Positions 32,005 to 41,006 of a stretch of 64,000 bases of DNA are shown one piece after another. Position 1 is the stretch's first letter. Each line of letters begins with the position of its first letter. A model generated the notes under the pieces. The model had not been told where the DNA came from. It did no database searches and saw only the letters and a list, made by a program, of their open reading frames with translations. Where the stretch lies: the NCBI GenBank assembly GCA_002347365.1, contig DDWT01000031.1, positions 7,053-71,052 of the forward strand, written 5' to 3'. Origin of the DNA: Actinobacteria bacterium UBA2279. GTDB lineage: Bacteria; Actinomycetota; Coriobacteriia; Anaerosomatales; Anaerosomataceae. The position numbers were made by a program, and so were the translations under genes.

Positions 32005-34089
32005 TCAGAACAGTAGTCTGTGCCATCCTTTGACCCCGGAACGGAGCATCTCCGCGAACTCCGGAGCAGGGACGGGGCGACTGAACAGGTAGCCCTGTGC
32101 CAGATCGCACTTGAGCAGTCGAAGGAAAGAAAGCTGTTCGGTGGTCTCCACGCCCTCCCCCACACACTGCGCGCGGAAACTATGCGATAGAGCGATCACG
32201 GCGGCCACGAGAGCTGCGTTCTCCGCATCGGTGGCCAGGTCCTTGACGAATGATCGATCGATCTTCAGCGAGCCGACTCGAAGACGTTTCAGGTAGCTCA
32301 GCGACGAGTATCCCGTACCGAAATCATCGATCACGAAGTGGACGCCCAGCTTCTCAAGCTCCCGGAATATCGCGATAGCCTGTTCAGGGTCGTCCATGAC
32401 AGCGCTTTCTGTCAGCTCCACATGGAGATGATGTCCTTCGAGACCAGCACTCTCCAGGGCTCCCCGGATGAGTTCTTGCACAAGTCCGCTCTTGAATTGA
32501 TGCGCCGAGAGGTTCACCGAGACGCTTCCGGGCTTGAGCCCCTGGTCGATCCACTCGCGGGACTGACGACACGCCTCGTACATGATCCATTCGCCCAACG
32601 AGACGATGAGTCCACTCTCCTCGGCAACGGGAATGAACTCGACCGGTCCGACGAGTCCACGCTCCGGGTGATTCCATCGCACCAGCGCCTCCGAGCCTAC
32701 GATCGCGCCGTCATTCAGCGAGATGATGGGCTGGTAGAAGAGCTGGAACTCGCCGGCCGTGATGCCGCGCCTGATGTCGGTCTCCAACCGCAGGATCGCG
32801 ACCGCCTCCTGATGCATGGCCTCATCGAACACTTCGTAGCGTGCGCGTCCCTTGCTCTTCGCCCGATACATGGCAGTGTCGGCATCGCGCAGCAAGTCAT
32901 CGCTCCGCATGTAACGACCGTCGTTCACCGCGACACCGATGCTCGCGTGCAGCACGACCTCGTCTCCGCCAACGCTGAAGGGCTCGCTGAACTCATCCAG
33001 GAGCGCTTGCGCGTGGTGTATCGAGTTGGCGACGTCGGCGACGCCATCCAAGATGACGCCGTACTCATCTCCGCCCAATCGGGCGAGCGTGTCGCCAGCG
33101 CTCACAGTGCGCGCAAAACGAGTGCCCGCTTCGGCCAGCAGCGTGTCGCCTGACTCGTGACCGTAGCTCTCGTTGACCATCTTGAAGCGGTCGAGGTCGA
33201 TGAACAGCACCGTGAAGCCGTACTCGGCACTGGTGATCGCCCTGCGAACCAGAAAGCTCAACCGGTCCATGAACAGCGATCGGTTGGCCAAACCCGTGAG
33301 TCGATCGTAGAAGGCCCCCTGCAGGATGCGCTCCTCGTTCGCCTTCAGGTCATTGATGTCGGTCTGGGAGCCTGCCATGCGAACCGCTCGATCGCCCTCG
33401 AACACGGCCACGCCGCGTGTCAGCATCCAGACATCATGGCCCAGCTTGTGACGCACTCGATACTCGGCCTTGAGGCGCGGCGTGATCCGCTGTTGATGCA
33501 GGTCTATCTCCCGCATCAGTTGATCGATGTCTTCCGGGTGCACCTTCTCGAACCACCCCTCAGGACTGTCACCAAGTTCGCCCTGTTCGTAGCCGAGAAG
33601 TTCGCAGAACCTCGGTGAGTAATAGACCCTGTTCCCGACCAGGTCCCAATCCCAGATCCCGTCATTCGCACCTCGTAGGGCGATATCGTAGCGTTGCTCG
33701 CTCTCCTTCAGCTGACGCTCGCGATCGATCTCCGTCGTCACATCTCGGACATGGACGATGAACGCAGCACGCCCGGCGAACTGAACGCTCCGGCGGTCGC
33801 ACACACCGAGGAAATCCTCTTCTGTGGCGTGGAACAACCAGGGTCCCCACACCTCCGCGTCCAGGGCTTTCGCGGCAAGCCGCTCTTCCAGTTGAGGTCT
33901 GTCCTCCTCGTCGATGAAATCGATGATGGCGCCACCGACAAGACGCTCTCTCGGAACGCCAAAAGCTCGCGAAGCCGCGTCGTTGACCTCGAGGATCTCG
34001 TGCGTGACAGCATCACAGACGAACAACGCCTGCGGGTTGGAGAAGAACAGCTGCCGAAATTCCCCGGCCGCTATCGAGTCGTCCTCCAT
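32005..34089 (-). CDS. PAS-PAS-GGDEF-EAL cyclic-di-GMP signalling protein
   Basis: This is a 694-residue protein with no membrane helix. ATG 34089 follows GGAGG. Two PAS domains cover about 10-130 and 130-260 (NDGIWDWDLVGNRVYYSPRF). The GGDEF domain carries ARLGGDEYGVIL, an active-looking signature. The EAL domain carries SEALVRWNHPERGLVGPVEF and VIDDFGTGYSSLSYLK with the metal-binding residues. It could make or break cyclic-di-GMP depending on the PAS signal. Confidence 0.9.
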   Translation of the reverse strand: MEDDSIAAGEFRQLFFSNPQALFVCDAVTHEILEVNDAASRAFGVPRERLVGGAIIDFIDEEDRPQLEERLAAKALDAEVWGPWLFHATEEDFLGVCDRRSVQFAGRAAFIVHVRDVTTEIDRERQLKESEQRYDIALRGANDGIWDWDLVGNRVYYSPRFCELLGYEQGELGDSPEGWFEKVHPEDIDQLMREIDLHQQRITPRLKAEYRVRHKLGHDVWMLTRGVAVFEGDRAVRMAGSQTDINDLKANEERILQGAFYDRLTGLANRSLFMDRLSFLVRRAITSAEYGFTVLFIDLDRFKMVNESYGHESGDTLLAEAGTRFARTVSAGDTLARLGGDEYGVILDGVADVANSIHHAQALLDEFSEPFSVGGDEVVLHASIGVAVNDGRYMRSDDLLRDADTAMYRAKSKGRARYEVFDEAMHQEAVAILRLETDIRRGITAGEFQLFYQPIISLNDGAIVGSEALVRWNHPERGLVGPVEFIPVAEESGLIVSLGEWIMYEACRQSREWIDQGLKPGSVSVNLSAHQFKSGLVQELIRGALESAGLEGHHLHVELTESAVMDDPEQAIAIFRELEKLGVHFVIDDFGTGYSSLSYLKRLRVGSLKIDRSFVKDLATDAENAALVAAVIALSHSFRAQCVGEGVETTEQLSFLRLLKCDLAQGYLFSRPVPAPEFAEMLRSGVKGWHRLLF

Positions 34090-34112
34090 CGAGACCTCCA
34101 GTCAGAGATGCA

Positions 34113-35417
34113 TCAGCCGCGAGACTTGGTGCCCCTCTTCTTTCTTCCCAAGTCGAGCTTCATCGTCAGTATGCGGTCTGATGCGAAGATTCTCGCTGCC
34201 AGGAACACGAAGACCACGAACCACACGATCTCATATGCGATTCCCGCCCATACCATGGCGTAGTTGCCCAGAAACAGGTTGGGACCCGCCATGAATGGAT
34301 GGCTGAAGGGTATCGCGTAGACAAGCAGCCGCAGCCTGGGACTGATCGCCTCTATGTCGAGGAAGAGCACGAGGAAATACGGCAGCATGAGCATCAGCAT
34401 CAACGGCGTGAGCAACGACTGGACCGCCCGGACGTTCTCGGCAAATGCTCCGAGGATCAATGCGATGGAGATCGCCACGAGAATCGCAAAGAACATCGTG
34501 GTGCCAAGCAACGCGTAGTCGCCCACACTGAGACTCAGCCCGAGACTTGCGAGTGCGTCCCCGCCATTCAGCTCCATCCCTCCGAAACCGGCCTGCATGC
34601 CTTTCATGTAGTAGCTCATGCCGATCATGTAGGCCCCCGCAGACAGCAGCGCGACGGCGCCCGCGGCGATCATCTTCGCGCCCACAAGAGCACTCCGCGC
34701 GACCGGTACGGCAAGCAGTGTCTCGAGCGTCTTGTTCTCCTTCTCGTTGGCAATGGTCGTAGCCACCATCTGCGCCGCGAAGATCGTGACGATGAAGAGC
34801 ACTATCGGAATGAACGTCGTCTGCTGGCTTATGAAGGCGCCGATCATATCCGGGGAAGCTAGCGCCTCCTTCTCGCCGACGATGACGTGCTCCTCGACCG
34901 ACATCGGCGTCTTCAGCGCCTCCAAATCCGTGCCTCCGACCCGCTCGGCAAGCATCTGTGCACTGACTGCTTCTGATACCCCGGCTATCGCGCCCTTCAG
35001 CGCCCCCAGGTCTCGAGAACCCGTGACGGAGAGGTTGCGCAATGCCGAGTACGTGATGAGTCGAGGCTGCTCGACGACGGAAAGCTTCGCCCCGAAACCT
35101 GCGGGGATGACGACCAGGAGCCGCGAGGCGGCATCCCTCGTCTTGAGCTCGGCAACCGCCTTCTCCACTTCGGCATCCTGTCGGACATCAGCCGTGAAAC
35201 CCGCCTGCTCGATCGATGTGATGACCAGAGCGGAGGCGGCGCTCCTGTCGAGATCAACCACGATAACGCTACGCTGAGCCGCATTCTCGTCGCCCTGCGA
35301 ACCCATGATATTGCCGATGAGAGCGAACATCAGGATCGTCACCGCGAAGGGCAGCAGCATCTGCCGGGTCAAGAGTTCTCTGAGCTCCTTGCGCAGCAGC
35401 ACCATGAACTTCCTCAT
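34113..35417 (-). CDS. ABC-2 type exporter permease (NatB-like)
   Basis: This is a 434-residue protein. An N-terminal helix (LPFAVTILMFALIGNIMG) is followed by an extracytoplasmic domain of about 150 residues and a second bundle of about five helices (from residue 200 to the end). That layout is typical of ABC-2 permeases such as NatB, which exports Na+. The start overlaps the ATPase stop by ATGA. The substrate is not determinable. Confidence 0.8.
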   Translation of the reverse strand: MRKFMVLLRKELRELLTRQMLLPFAVTILMFALIGNIMGSQGDENAAQRSVIVVDLDRSAASALVITSIEQAGFTADVRQDAEVEKAVAELKTRDAASRLLVVIPAGFGAKLSVVEQPRLITYSALRNLSVTGSRDLGALKGAIAGVSEAVSAQMLAERVGGTDLEALKTPMSVEEHVIVGEKEALASPDMIGAFISQQTTFIPIVLFIVTIFAAQMVATTIANEKENKTLETLLAVPVARSALVGAKMIAAGAVALLSAGAYMIGMSYYMKGMQAGFGGMELNGGDALASLGLSLSVGDYALLGTTMFFAILVAISIALILGAFAENVRAVQSLLTPLMLMLMLPYFLVLFLDIEAISPRLRLLVYAIPFSHPFMAGPNLFLGNYAMVWAGIAYEIVWFVVFVFLAARIFASDRILTMKLDLGRKKRGTKSRG

Positions 35418-36136
35418 CGAGCCACCTGCGCAAAGACCTCTTCAAGGTTCGCGGCACCGTATCTCTGCTTGAGAGCGGACGGCGTCCCCACCTCGTGGAT
35501 GACGCCCTTGTGTATGATCGCCACCCGGTCCGAGAGATACTCGATCTCGAGCATGTTGTGGCTCGAGAGAAGCACCGACATCCCCCTGCGAGAGAACTCC
35601 TTGATCGTGGCACGGACTTCGAGCGCGTTGAGTACATCAAGGCCACTCGTAGGTTCGTCAAGGATTGCCAGGCGCGGTCGCGTCATGATCGTTCGCGCCA
35701 GCAGGAGTTTGCGGGTCATACCTTTGCTGTACGTACCGAGCTTGTCGGTGAGCCGCTCCCTAAGAGCACATACCTCACGTGCGATCTTGAGCGCTTCGTC
35801 CTGACGAGGCTTCTCGCCGAAGTAGATCCGCGCCATGAAACGCAGGTAGTCTTCACCTGTCATGTTCTTATACGCGCCGGCTTCCTCGGGCAGATACGCG
35901 ATTCGCTCCCGGACAGTCGCCGGATCGGATGCGACATCGACGCCATCGAGTCGCGCGCTGCCTCCGCTCGGCTGCAGTATAGTGGCCACGATCCGCAGTG
36001 TCGTCGTCTTGCCCGCACCGTTCGGGCCGATGAGGGCGAAGATCTCGTTCTCCGCGACAGCGAAGTCGATGCCTTTCACAGCCTCATGCTTGCCATATGA
36101 CTTTCGCAGTCCGGACACCTCGAGGACGTTCGTCAC
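35414..36136 (-). CDS. ABC transporter ATP-binding protein (NatA-like)
   Basis: This is a 240-residue protein. GTG 36136 follows GGAGGAGCT. Walker A is GPNGAGKTT, the signature loop reads YSKGMTRKLLLA (a variant of LSGGQ), Walker B is LAILDEPTSGLD, and the switch His is in LLSSHNMLEIEYL. It pairs with the next permease to form an exporter. Confidence 0.9.
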   Translation of the reverse strand: MTNVLEVSGLRKSYGKHEAVKGIDFAVAENEIFALIGPNGAGKTTTLRIVATILQPSGGSARLDGVDVASDPATVRERIAYLPEEAGAYKNMTGEDYLRFMARIYFGEKPRQDEALKIAREVCALRERLTDKLGTYSKGMTRKLLLARTIMTRPRLAILDEPTSGLDVLNALEVRATIKEFSRRGMSVLLSSHNMLEIEYLSDRVAIIHKGVIHEVGTPSALKQRYGAANLEEVFAQVAR

Positions 36137-36241
36137 AGCTCCTCCACTCCTGCTCAGTGCATCACTTTCATTCTGCCACAGGAATGCAACGGACTCCGCT
36201 CGGGAATGAACGAGTGAGCGGCACGCTCAAAGGAGACGGAG

Positions 36242-36943
36242 ATGACACGCACAGGATTCATGACCGTGGCGGTGGGACTGCTGCTCCTGGGTTCTCTGGC
36301 AGCCTGCTCGGAGCCGCCCTCGGGCGGAGCGCCTCAAGATGTTCCGCGAGATGACGTTATCTCTCTCGAGGGGGTGGAGATACGCGAGTACGAGGGCGCG
36401 AACCTGGGTTCCGTCAGCGACTTCCGCGAAAACTCCATCGCAGGACCGCAGCAGGTCGACCGGGAGACGTATCGACTCGTCGTGAGCGGACTGGTCGGCG
36501 AACCGGCGGAGTACACCTACTCGGAAGTCGCAAGCGATCACGCCTCTTATAAGAAGGTAGTGACGCTCGACTGTGTCGAAGGGTGGAGTGTGACGATCCT
36601 GTGGCAGGGCGTGCTGGTGCGTGACATCCTGGAAGAGGTAGCCCCACAGCCTACGGCGAATACCGTGATACTGCGAGCCGTCGACGGTTACTCAACGATG
36701 TTTCCCATCGAGTACTTCTACGACAATGACATCCTGCTCGCCTACTCGATGAATGGGGTGACTCTGCCTCCGGTACGGGGTTTCCCGTTCCAGTTGGTGG
36801 CCGAGGACAAGTGGGGTTACAAGTGGATCAAGTGGGTCGCTGAGATCGAACTGTCGGATGACGAGAACTACCAGGGCTACTGGGAGAGTCGCGGCTACTC
36901 CGACTCAGGAGACCGAGACAAGAACTTCTACGACGGCAACTAG
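36242..36943 (+). CDS. Lipoprotein with molybdopterin-oxidoreductase (sulfite-oxidase) fold
   Basis: This is a 233-residue protein. ATG 36242 follows AAAGGAGACGGAG. A signal peptide ends at LGSLAACSE, a lipobox, so the mature protein is anchored outside the membrane. The body is the sulfite-oxidase-like molybdopterin domain, with the Mo-ligand Cys in TLDCVEGW, and GFPFQLVAEDKWGYKWIKWV near the end. The domain is short, and no heme or dimerisation domain follows, as in MsrP/YedY-like enzymes. An apparent signal peptide without twin arginine is unusual for this cofactor. Confidence 0.8.
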   Translation: MTRTGFMTVAVGLLLLGSLAACSEPPSGGAPQDVPRDDVISLEGVEIREYEGANLGSVSDFRENSIAGPQQVDRETYRLVVSGLVGEPAEYTYSEVASDHASYKKVVTLDCVEGWSVTILWQGVLVRDILEEVAPQPTANTVILRAVDGYSTMFPIEYFYDNDILLAYSMNGVTLPPVRGFPFQLVAEDKWGYKWIKWVAEIELSDDENYQGYWESRGYSDSGDRDKNFYDGN

Positions 36944-36965
36944 ACAAGGGAGGGGGAGGCGAGCA

Positions 36966-37811
36966 ATGTTCCGAAACGCCGTGGTCTGCACCGACCTCTC
37001 ATCATCCTCCCACGGGATCGTGAAGTGCGCGGGCCAACTCGGCGTGCTTGGCGTCGAGAACGTGGTTCTGGTGCACGTCATCGAGATCGATCGCCCCGGT
37101 GCCATGCCGGGCGCGGATGGCGATGCCGTGTTCGCACGCCAGGTCGACGCCCTTGAGGCCGCCGGCATCAAGGTGCGCATCGACACCGCCGTGGGCTACG
37201 CGCCTTATGAGATCGAGCGAATCGCCGTCCAACACGAGTCAGGCCTCATCGTTGCCGGAAGCCACGGCAAGGGGCTGTTCGACGGAGTCATGTCAGGCAG
37301 CGTCTCATCGGATCTCGTGAGGATAGCTGCCCGGCCCATACTCCTGACCGCCCCCTCGACAGGGGATGACTACGAGCAGGTGGGCGACTCATGTGCAGCC
37401 ATGCTCGGCCACGTCTTGTTCCCATCGGACTTCTCAGGGGCATGCGAGCGCGCAGGTCACCTTATGCTCGATGTAGCCGAGAAGGGCGCGCGCGCCGCCA
37501 CGCTACTGCATGTGGTCCAGCAGAGCGCGGGCACGCTCTCCGAGTATGCGGCTGACGATTCACGAGGTCGGCTGGCGGTCTTCGCGGAGGAACTGCACGA
37601 GGTCGGCGTTGAAGACGTGCGGATACGAGTGATGGCGGGAGACGCTGAACGCATCGTTGCGCAGGCCGCGGCCTCGGGCGAGTACTCACTGATCGTCATG
37701 GGGCCTCACTGCGAGGAAGGCTCGGAAGCGGCACTCGATAGTGTCACCAACGCTGCGCTTCAGAAGACTGTCGTACCGATACTGCTGGCGCCCCCGGGCT
37801 GGCGACCCTAG
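36966..37811 (+). CDS. Tandem universal stress protein (UspA x2)
   Basis: This is a 281-residue protein with two Usp domains (about 1-140 and 150-280). ATG 36966 follows GGAGGGGGAGG. The first has VVCTDLSSSS and an ATP-type loop IVAGSHGKGLFDGVMSGSVS. The second has VLFPSDFSGACE and LIVMGPHCEEGSEAALDSVT, where the G-2x-G-9x-G motif is only partly kept. Stress or nucleotide sensing is inferred. It follows the molybdopterin-fold lipoprotein by 22 bases. Confidence 0.85.
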   Translation: MFRNAVVCTDLSSSSHGIVKCAGQLGVLGVENVVLVHVIEIDRPGAMPGADGDAVFARQVDALEAAGIKVRIDTAVGYAPYEIERIAVQHESGLIVAGSHGKGLFDGVMSGSVSSDLVRIAARPILLTAPSTGDDYEQVGDSCAAMLGHVLFPSDFSGACERAGHLMLDVAEKGARAATLLHVVQQSAGTLSEYAADDSRGRLAVFAEELHEVGVEDVRIRVMAGDAERIVAQAAASGEYSLIVMGPHCEEGSEAALDSVTNAALQKTVVPILLAPPGWRP

Positions 37812-37813
37812 TC

Positions 37814-38512
37814 CTAGCTCAAGACGTAGAGCATTACGGCCAGGACGTGGCACACACTGCCGGCGAGCACGAAGAGATGCCATACCATATGCGTGTAGGG
37901 TACCTTCTTGAGGAGGTAGAACGCGGTGCCCAGGGTATACGCAAGTCCGCCCGCGACTAGCAGCCGGATCCCGCCAGAGGGAACGTGCGCGACAAGCGGC
38001 TTGATCGCAGTTATGACCAGCCAGCCCATTCCCAGGTAGACGGCAGCAGACACCCACTTCGGGCGATACACCCAGAACGCCTCGAGACTGACGCCGGCAA
38101 TGGCCAGTGTCCAGATGACGCCGAAGAGCCACCATCCACCGGCGTTACGCAGGGTGACCAGCGTGAATGGTGTGTAGGTGCCTGCAATCAGCAAGTAGAT
38201 GGCCGAGTGGTCGATCACCTTGAACACCCGCCGGGCGCGGGGTCCGGGGATCGAATGGTACAGCGTGGAGGCTGTGTACAGCAGAACCAGCGTTACTCCG
38301 AAGGTGATGGCACTCGCAACCTGCCAAGGATCGTCCGTGCGCGCCGCAGTGAGAACGAGCAACACCAGAGCGGCGAGGCTGAGCACAATACCAAGGCCGT
38401 GCGTGACCGAGTTTGCGATCTCCTCGCCGAGCGAGTACGTGCCGGAGCGCTTGTGCTGAGATGGAGTGACTGATTCCAGAGTGGTGTCAGCACCGTGGTC
38501 GTTGGCTGCCAT
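37814..38512 (-). CDS. Hemolysin III / TrhA-family (PAQR-like) membrane protein
   Basis: This is a 232-residue protein. ATG 38512 lies 13 bases after the cytochrome stop. Seven membrane helices carry the family residues: ANSVTHGLGIVLS (His), LLYTASTLYHS, VIDHSAIYLLIAGTYTPF (Asp-His) and VWHLFVLAGSVCHVLAV (two His). PAQR-like proteins bind Zn through these residues and may act as hydrolases. The name hemolysin is historical. Confidence 0.9.
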   Translation of the reverse strand: MAANDHGADTTLESVTPSQHKRSGTYSLGEEIANSVTHGLGIVLSLAALVLLVLTAARTDDPWQVASAITFGVTLVLLYTASTLYHSIPGPRARRVFKVIDHSAIYLLIAGTYTPFTLVTLRNAGGWWLFGVIWTLAIAGVSLEAFWVYRPKWVSAAVYLGMGWLVITAIKPLVAHVPSGGIRLLVAGGLAYTLGTAFYLLKKVPYTHMVWHLFVLAGSVCHVLAVMLYVLS

Positions 38513-38525
38513 GAGATTGATCCCG

Positions 38526-38744
38526 TCACTCGCCGAATTCGATGATGTCCGCACTCTGACTGACGATGTGGCAAACGAGACACGGCTCTCCGAAGTGCCC
38601 GGGTGGAGTCACTTGCTCCGGCGATACCGGTCGGATGAACACATGGGCGAGGACCAGGATCACGACCACCGCAGTGATCGCCCAAGTGAGACCCAGCGCT
38701 GCACGCATGAGCGGACTCCGAGCCTTGACCCGGCTATTAGTCAC
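38526..38744 (-). CDS. Mini membrane-anchored mono-heme cytochrome c
   Basis: This is a 72-residue protein. GTG 38744 has GGAGG five bases upstream; ORFs starting six bases earlier would put the codon inside it. A basic N-terminus and one membrane helix (about 16-38) are followed by a periplasmic tail with CLVCH, a c-type heme-binding motif (residues 57-61). No second ligand is obvious. It could be a tiny electron carrier or a cytochrome subunit. Its partner could not be identified. Confidence 0.55.
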   Translation of the reverse strand: MTNSRVKARSPLMRAALGLTWAITAVVVILVLAHVFIRPVSPEQVTPPGHFGEPCLVCHIVSQSADIIEFGE

Positions 38745-39026
38745 GTCCACCTCCAGTCTAGGGGAACCACTTTATCACTCCTGTTCGGCACCGCGCACAC
38801 GAAGCCGGCAAGCGCCTGGGCGCTTCAGCCCAGCTCAATCCCGCATCAGGCTTACTCAGGCTTCCGCCTGGCTCGTGATTTTCGTCACATGCAGTGGAAT
38901 ACTGGGACCGAGACATCGTGAAAGTCCAACGAGTCTGACCGGCAAGTCGGTGCCTTGCGCGCCACACCCCGGAAGTGACGCGGAACCGTCGGGGTAGTGT
39001 TGACTGTGATCGGGGGGGGCTTACCC
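38745..39026. other. 282-base divergent intergenic region
   Basis: It separates the leftward cytochrome gene from the rightward GGDEF/Mrp operon. It holds a CRP/FNR-like palindrome at 38874-38889, several short inverted repeats (for example GCCTGGGCGC/GCGCCTGGGC-like around 38815-38830), and a TTGACT at 39000-39005 too close to the start to be a normal -35 box. No gene is seen. Confidence 0.4.
38874..38889 (-). promoter_or_regulatory. CRP/FNR-family-like operator
   Basis: The minus strand reads TGTGACGAAAATCACG, matching TGTGA-N6-TCAC(A), the form bound by CRP/FNR-type regulators. It is 130 bases upstream of the cytochrome start and 138 bases upstream of the GGDEF start. Which promoter it serves is unknown. 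Confidence 0.4.
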
Positions 39027-39926
39027 ATGCCGGGGGTAGCCGATGAAACCGTAGCGGAATCCGCTGCGCGCGCAACACGCTTTCATCTATGGAGCGCACT
39101 TCTTGTCGCCATGACAGGTGGGTTCGTCACCGCGCTCATTTCACTTACAGGCGACCTGCGAACGTATTGGCCGTTGTATCTGGTCCCTATCGTGATCGCT
39201 GCGCTCGCCTACCACGTAGGCGGTGCCGTTGTCGCAAGTGCCCTGGTAGCCGCTCTTGTCGCCCTGCTCGTGCCGGAGGCCAGCGCCGGATCGACCTCAG
39301 TCCCCCAGCTCGGTGTGGGTATAGCCGTCTTCCTGCTCTCGGGAGTCGTCATCGGAGCGCAGGCACACCGACAGCGACAGCACAGTGAGGTGCTCGAACA
39401 GGCCTCCATACGCGATCAGCTCACCGGTCTTTACAAGGCCGACTACCTGCACAACCGGCTCAACGAGGAGATCCACCGGTGCGATCGGTACTCCGTCCCG
39501 GTCGCATTCGGTGTGGTTGCAGTTGACGGATACCCTGATTTCAAGGAACGGTTCGGACACTACAAGGCCGATCTGATGCTGGAACACATGGCTGACCTGG
39601 TCCGGATATCCGTGCGCGATACCGATATCGTTGCACGCTACAGCCCAACCGAGTTCGCCGTAGTCCTGCCGTTCTCCTCCACCGAACAGGCCGGGATCGT
39701 CGCCGTGCGAATCGAGCGGGCCGTGGCCGGTGCGGAGTTCGAAGGAGACGTCATCGACCCCGTCGCGAAGCTGACGGTCTCTCTCGGCATGGCCGCATAT
39801 CCAGGCGAGGCGAACACGGAGGACGAACTGGTGCGATTGGCACTGGATCGCCTGGGTCCCCGCGCTACCGAAGTCCATGAGCCGGCTCCCGGTGGGATCG
39901 GCAACCTGCGAGAAGTCACATCATGA
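39027..39926 (+). CDS. Membrane protein with degenerate GGDEF domain
   Basis: This is a 299-residue protein. ATG 39027 follows a run of eight G. About four to five membrane helices (residues 18-115) are followed by a GGDEF-type domain beginning IRDQLTGLYKADYLHNRL. The signature place reads ARYSPTEFAVVL, so Gly-Gly-Asp is lost and the domain should not make cyclic-di-GMP. It may bind nucleotide or sense through its membrane helices. It overlaps mrpE by ATGA, which ties its amount to the ion pump. Confidence 0.8.
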   Translation: MPGVADETVAESAARATRFHLWSALLVAMTGGFVTALISLTGDLRTYWPLYLVPIVIAALAYHVGGAVVASALVAALVALLVPEASAGSTSVPQLGVGIAVFLLSGVVIGAQAHRQRQHSEVLEQASIRDQLTGLYKADYLHNRLNEEIHRCDRYSVPVAFGVVAVDGYPDFKERFGHYKADLMLEHMADLVRISVRDTDIVARYSPTEFAVVLPFSSTEQAGIVAVRIERAVAGAEFEGDVIDPVAKLTVSLGMAAYPGEANTEDELVRLALDRLGPRATEVHEPAPGGIGNLREVTS

Positions 39927-40396
39927 AAGTGGCGCAGGCGTCGCTGGCACTCTTCATATTCTGGTTGATCGTCACCGGGTCAGGTGCGCCGCTGGACCTC
40001 GCCATTGGCGCACTGCTCTCAGTGTTGATCGGCTGGTGGGCGGCGCGCACCCTATGGGGCGATGACGCTCCAACCCTCTCCCTTCGCCAATTCGGTCGAC
40101 TTCTCATTTACGTAGGCTGGCTGGTCAAAGAGATCATTGTTGCGGCCGTCTACGTCGCCGAGAAGGTACTCGATCCGCGTATGCCGATCGAGCCGATCGT
40201 CATCACGCATCGCTGTTCGATGCGCCGGGACGTATCCCGCGTCGCGTTCGCTAACTCGATCACGTTGACGCCTGGAACGCTCACCATCGACGCCGACGAG
40301 AACACCTTCACGATCCACTGCCTGGCCGAGGAGTTTGCCGACAGCATCGCGAGTGGCGCTTTGGAGCGAAGGGTCGTCCGCGTCTTCGAGGAGTGA
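39923..40396 (+). CDS. mrpE: Mrp antiporter subunit E
   Basis: This is a 157-residue protein. The MnhE family signature is present: two N-terminal membrane helices and then a cytoplasmic fold ending FADSIASGALERRVVRVFEE. It starts in the degenerate GGDEF stop and ends in the mrpF start by GTGA. MrpE is needed for Mrp complex assembly or activity. It opens the 10-kb pump operon. Confidence 0.85.
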   Translation: MKVAQASLALFIFWLIVTGSGAPLDLAIGALLSVLIGWWAARTLWGDDAPTLSLRQFGRLLIYVGWLVKEIIVAAVYVAEKVLDPRMPIEPIVITHRCSMRRDVSRVAFANSITLTPGTLTIDADENTFTIHCLAEEFADSIASGALERRVVRVFEE

Positions 40397-40677
40397 GACC
40401 GGTGCAGGGATTCTTCTGGGGAGTCGGCATATTTCTGCTTGTGAATGCCTTCCTATGCCTGTGGCGGGCATACGCAGGGCCGACCGTCGCCGACCGCATC
40501 CTATCGGTCAACATCGTGGGCACAAAGACGCTCGTTGTCATCGCGCTCCTGGGCATCGTGCTCGGCAGGAGCATCTACATCGACGTTGCGCTCGTCTACG
40601 GGCTGCTCAACTTCATCGTGACGATCGCGGCCACGCGGTTCCTGGAGACAGGCCGGTTGCGAGGTGACTGGTCGTGA
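40393..40677 (+). CDS. mrpF: Mrp antiporter subunit F
   Basis: This is a 94-residue protein with three membrane helices. The family motif AGPTVADRILSVNIVGTKTL is in the middle. The start is GTG 40393 overlapping the mrpE stop. The stop overlaps mrpG. Confidence 0.88.
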   Translation: MRPVQGFFWGVGIFLLVNAFLCLWRAYAGPTVADRILSVNIVGTKTLVVIALLGIVLGRSIYIDVALVYGLLNFIVTIAATRFLETGRLRGDWS

Positions 40678-41006
40678 CAACCTTCGAGGCAGTCACCAAC
40701 GCACTTACCGTCGTGCTCTCCGGTATCGGCATGTTCTTCTTCCTCGTCGGCACGCTCGGCCTGCTCAGGCTCCCTGATTTCTACGCGAGAACACACGCGG
40801 CGACCAAGTGCGACACGGTGGGCGCCGGTTCGCTGCTTCTGGCGCTTGCCGTGCACAACGGACCTGACGTGTCGGGCCTGAAGATCCTGCTCCTCGCGCT
40901 GCTGGTACTGCTATCGAGTCCAACCACCGGGCATGCGCTCGCGCGGGCCGCGTACAAGACGGGGCTTGTGCCCTGGCGCCGATCGAAGCCGGAGGTGTCA
41001 GCGTGA
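40674..41006 (+). CDS. mrpG: Mrp antiporter subunit G
   Basis: This is a 110-residue protein with three helices. The family motif GTLGLLRLPDFYARTHAATK is followed by GAGSLLLALAVHNG, and the last helix ends in SSPTTGHALARAAYKTG. GTG start and GTGA stop overlaps on both sides place it inside one translational unit. Confidence 0.9.
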   Translation: MTTFEAVTNALTVVLSGIGMFFFLVGTLGLLRLPDFYARTHAATKCDTVGAGSLLLALAVHNGPDVSGLKILLLALLVLLSSPTTGHALARAAYKTGLVPWRRSKPEVSA

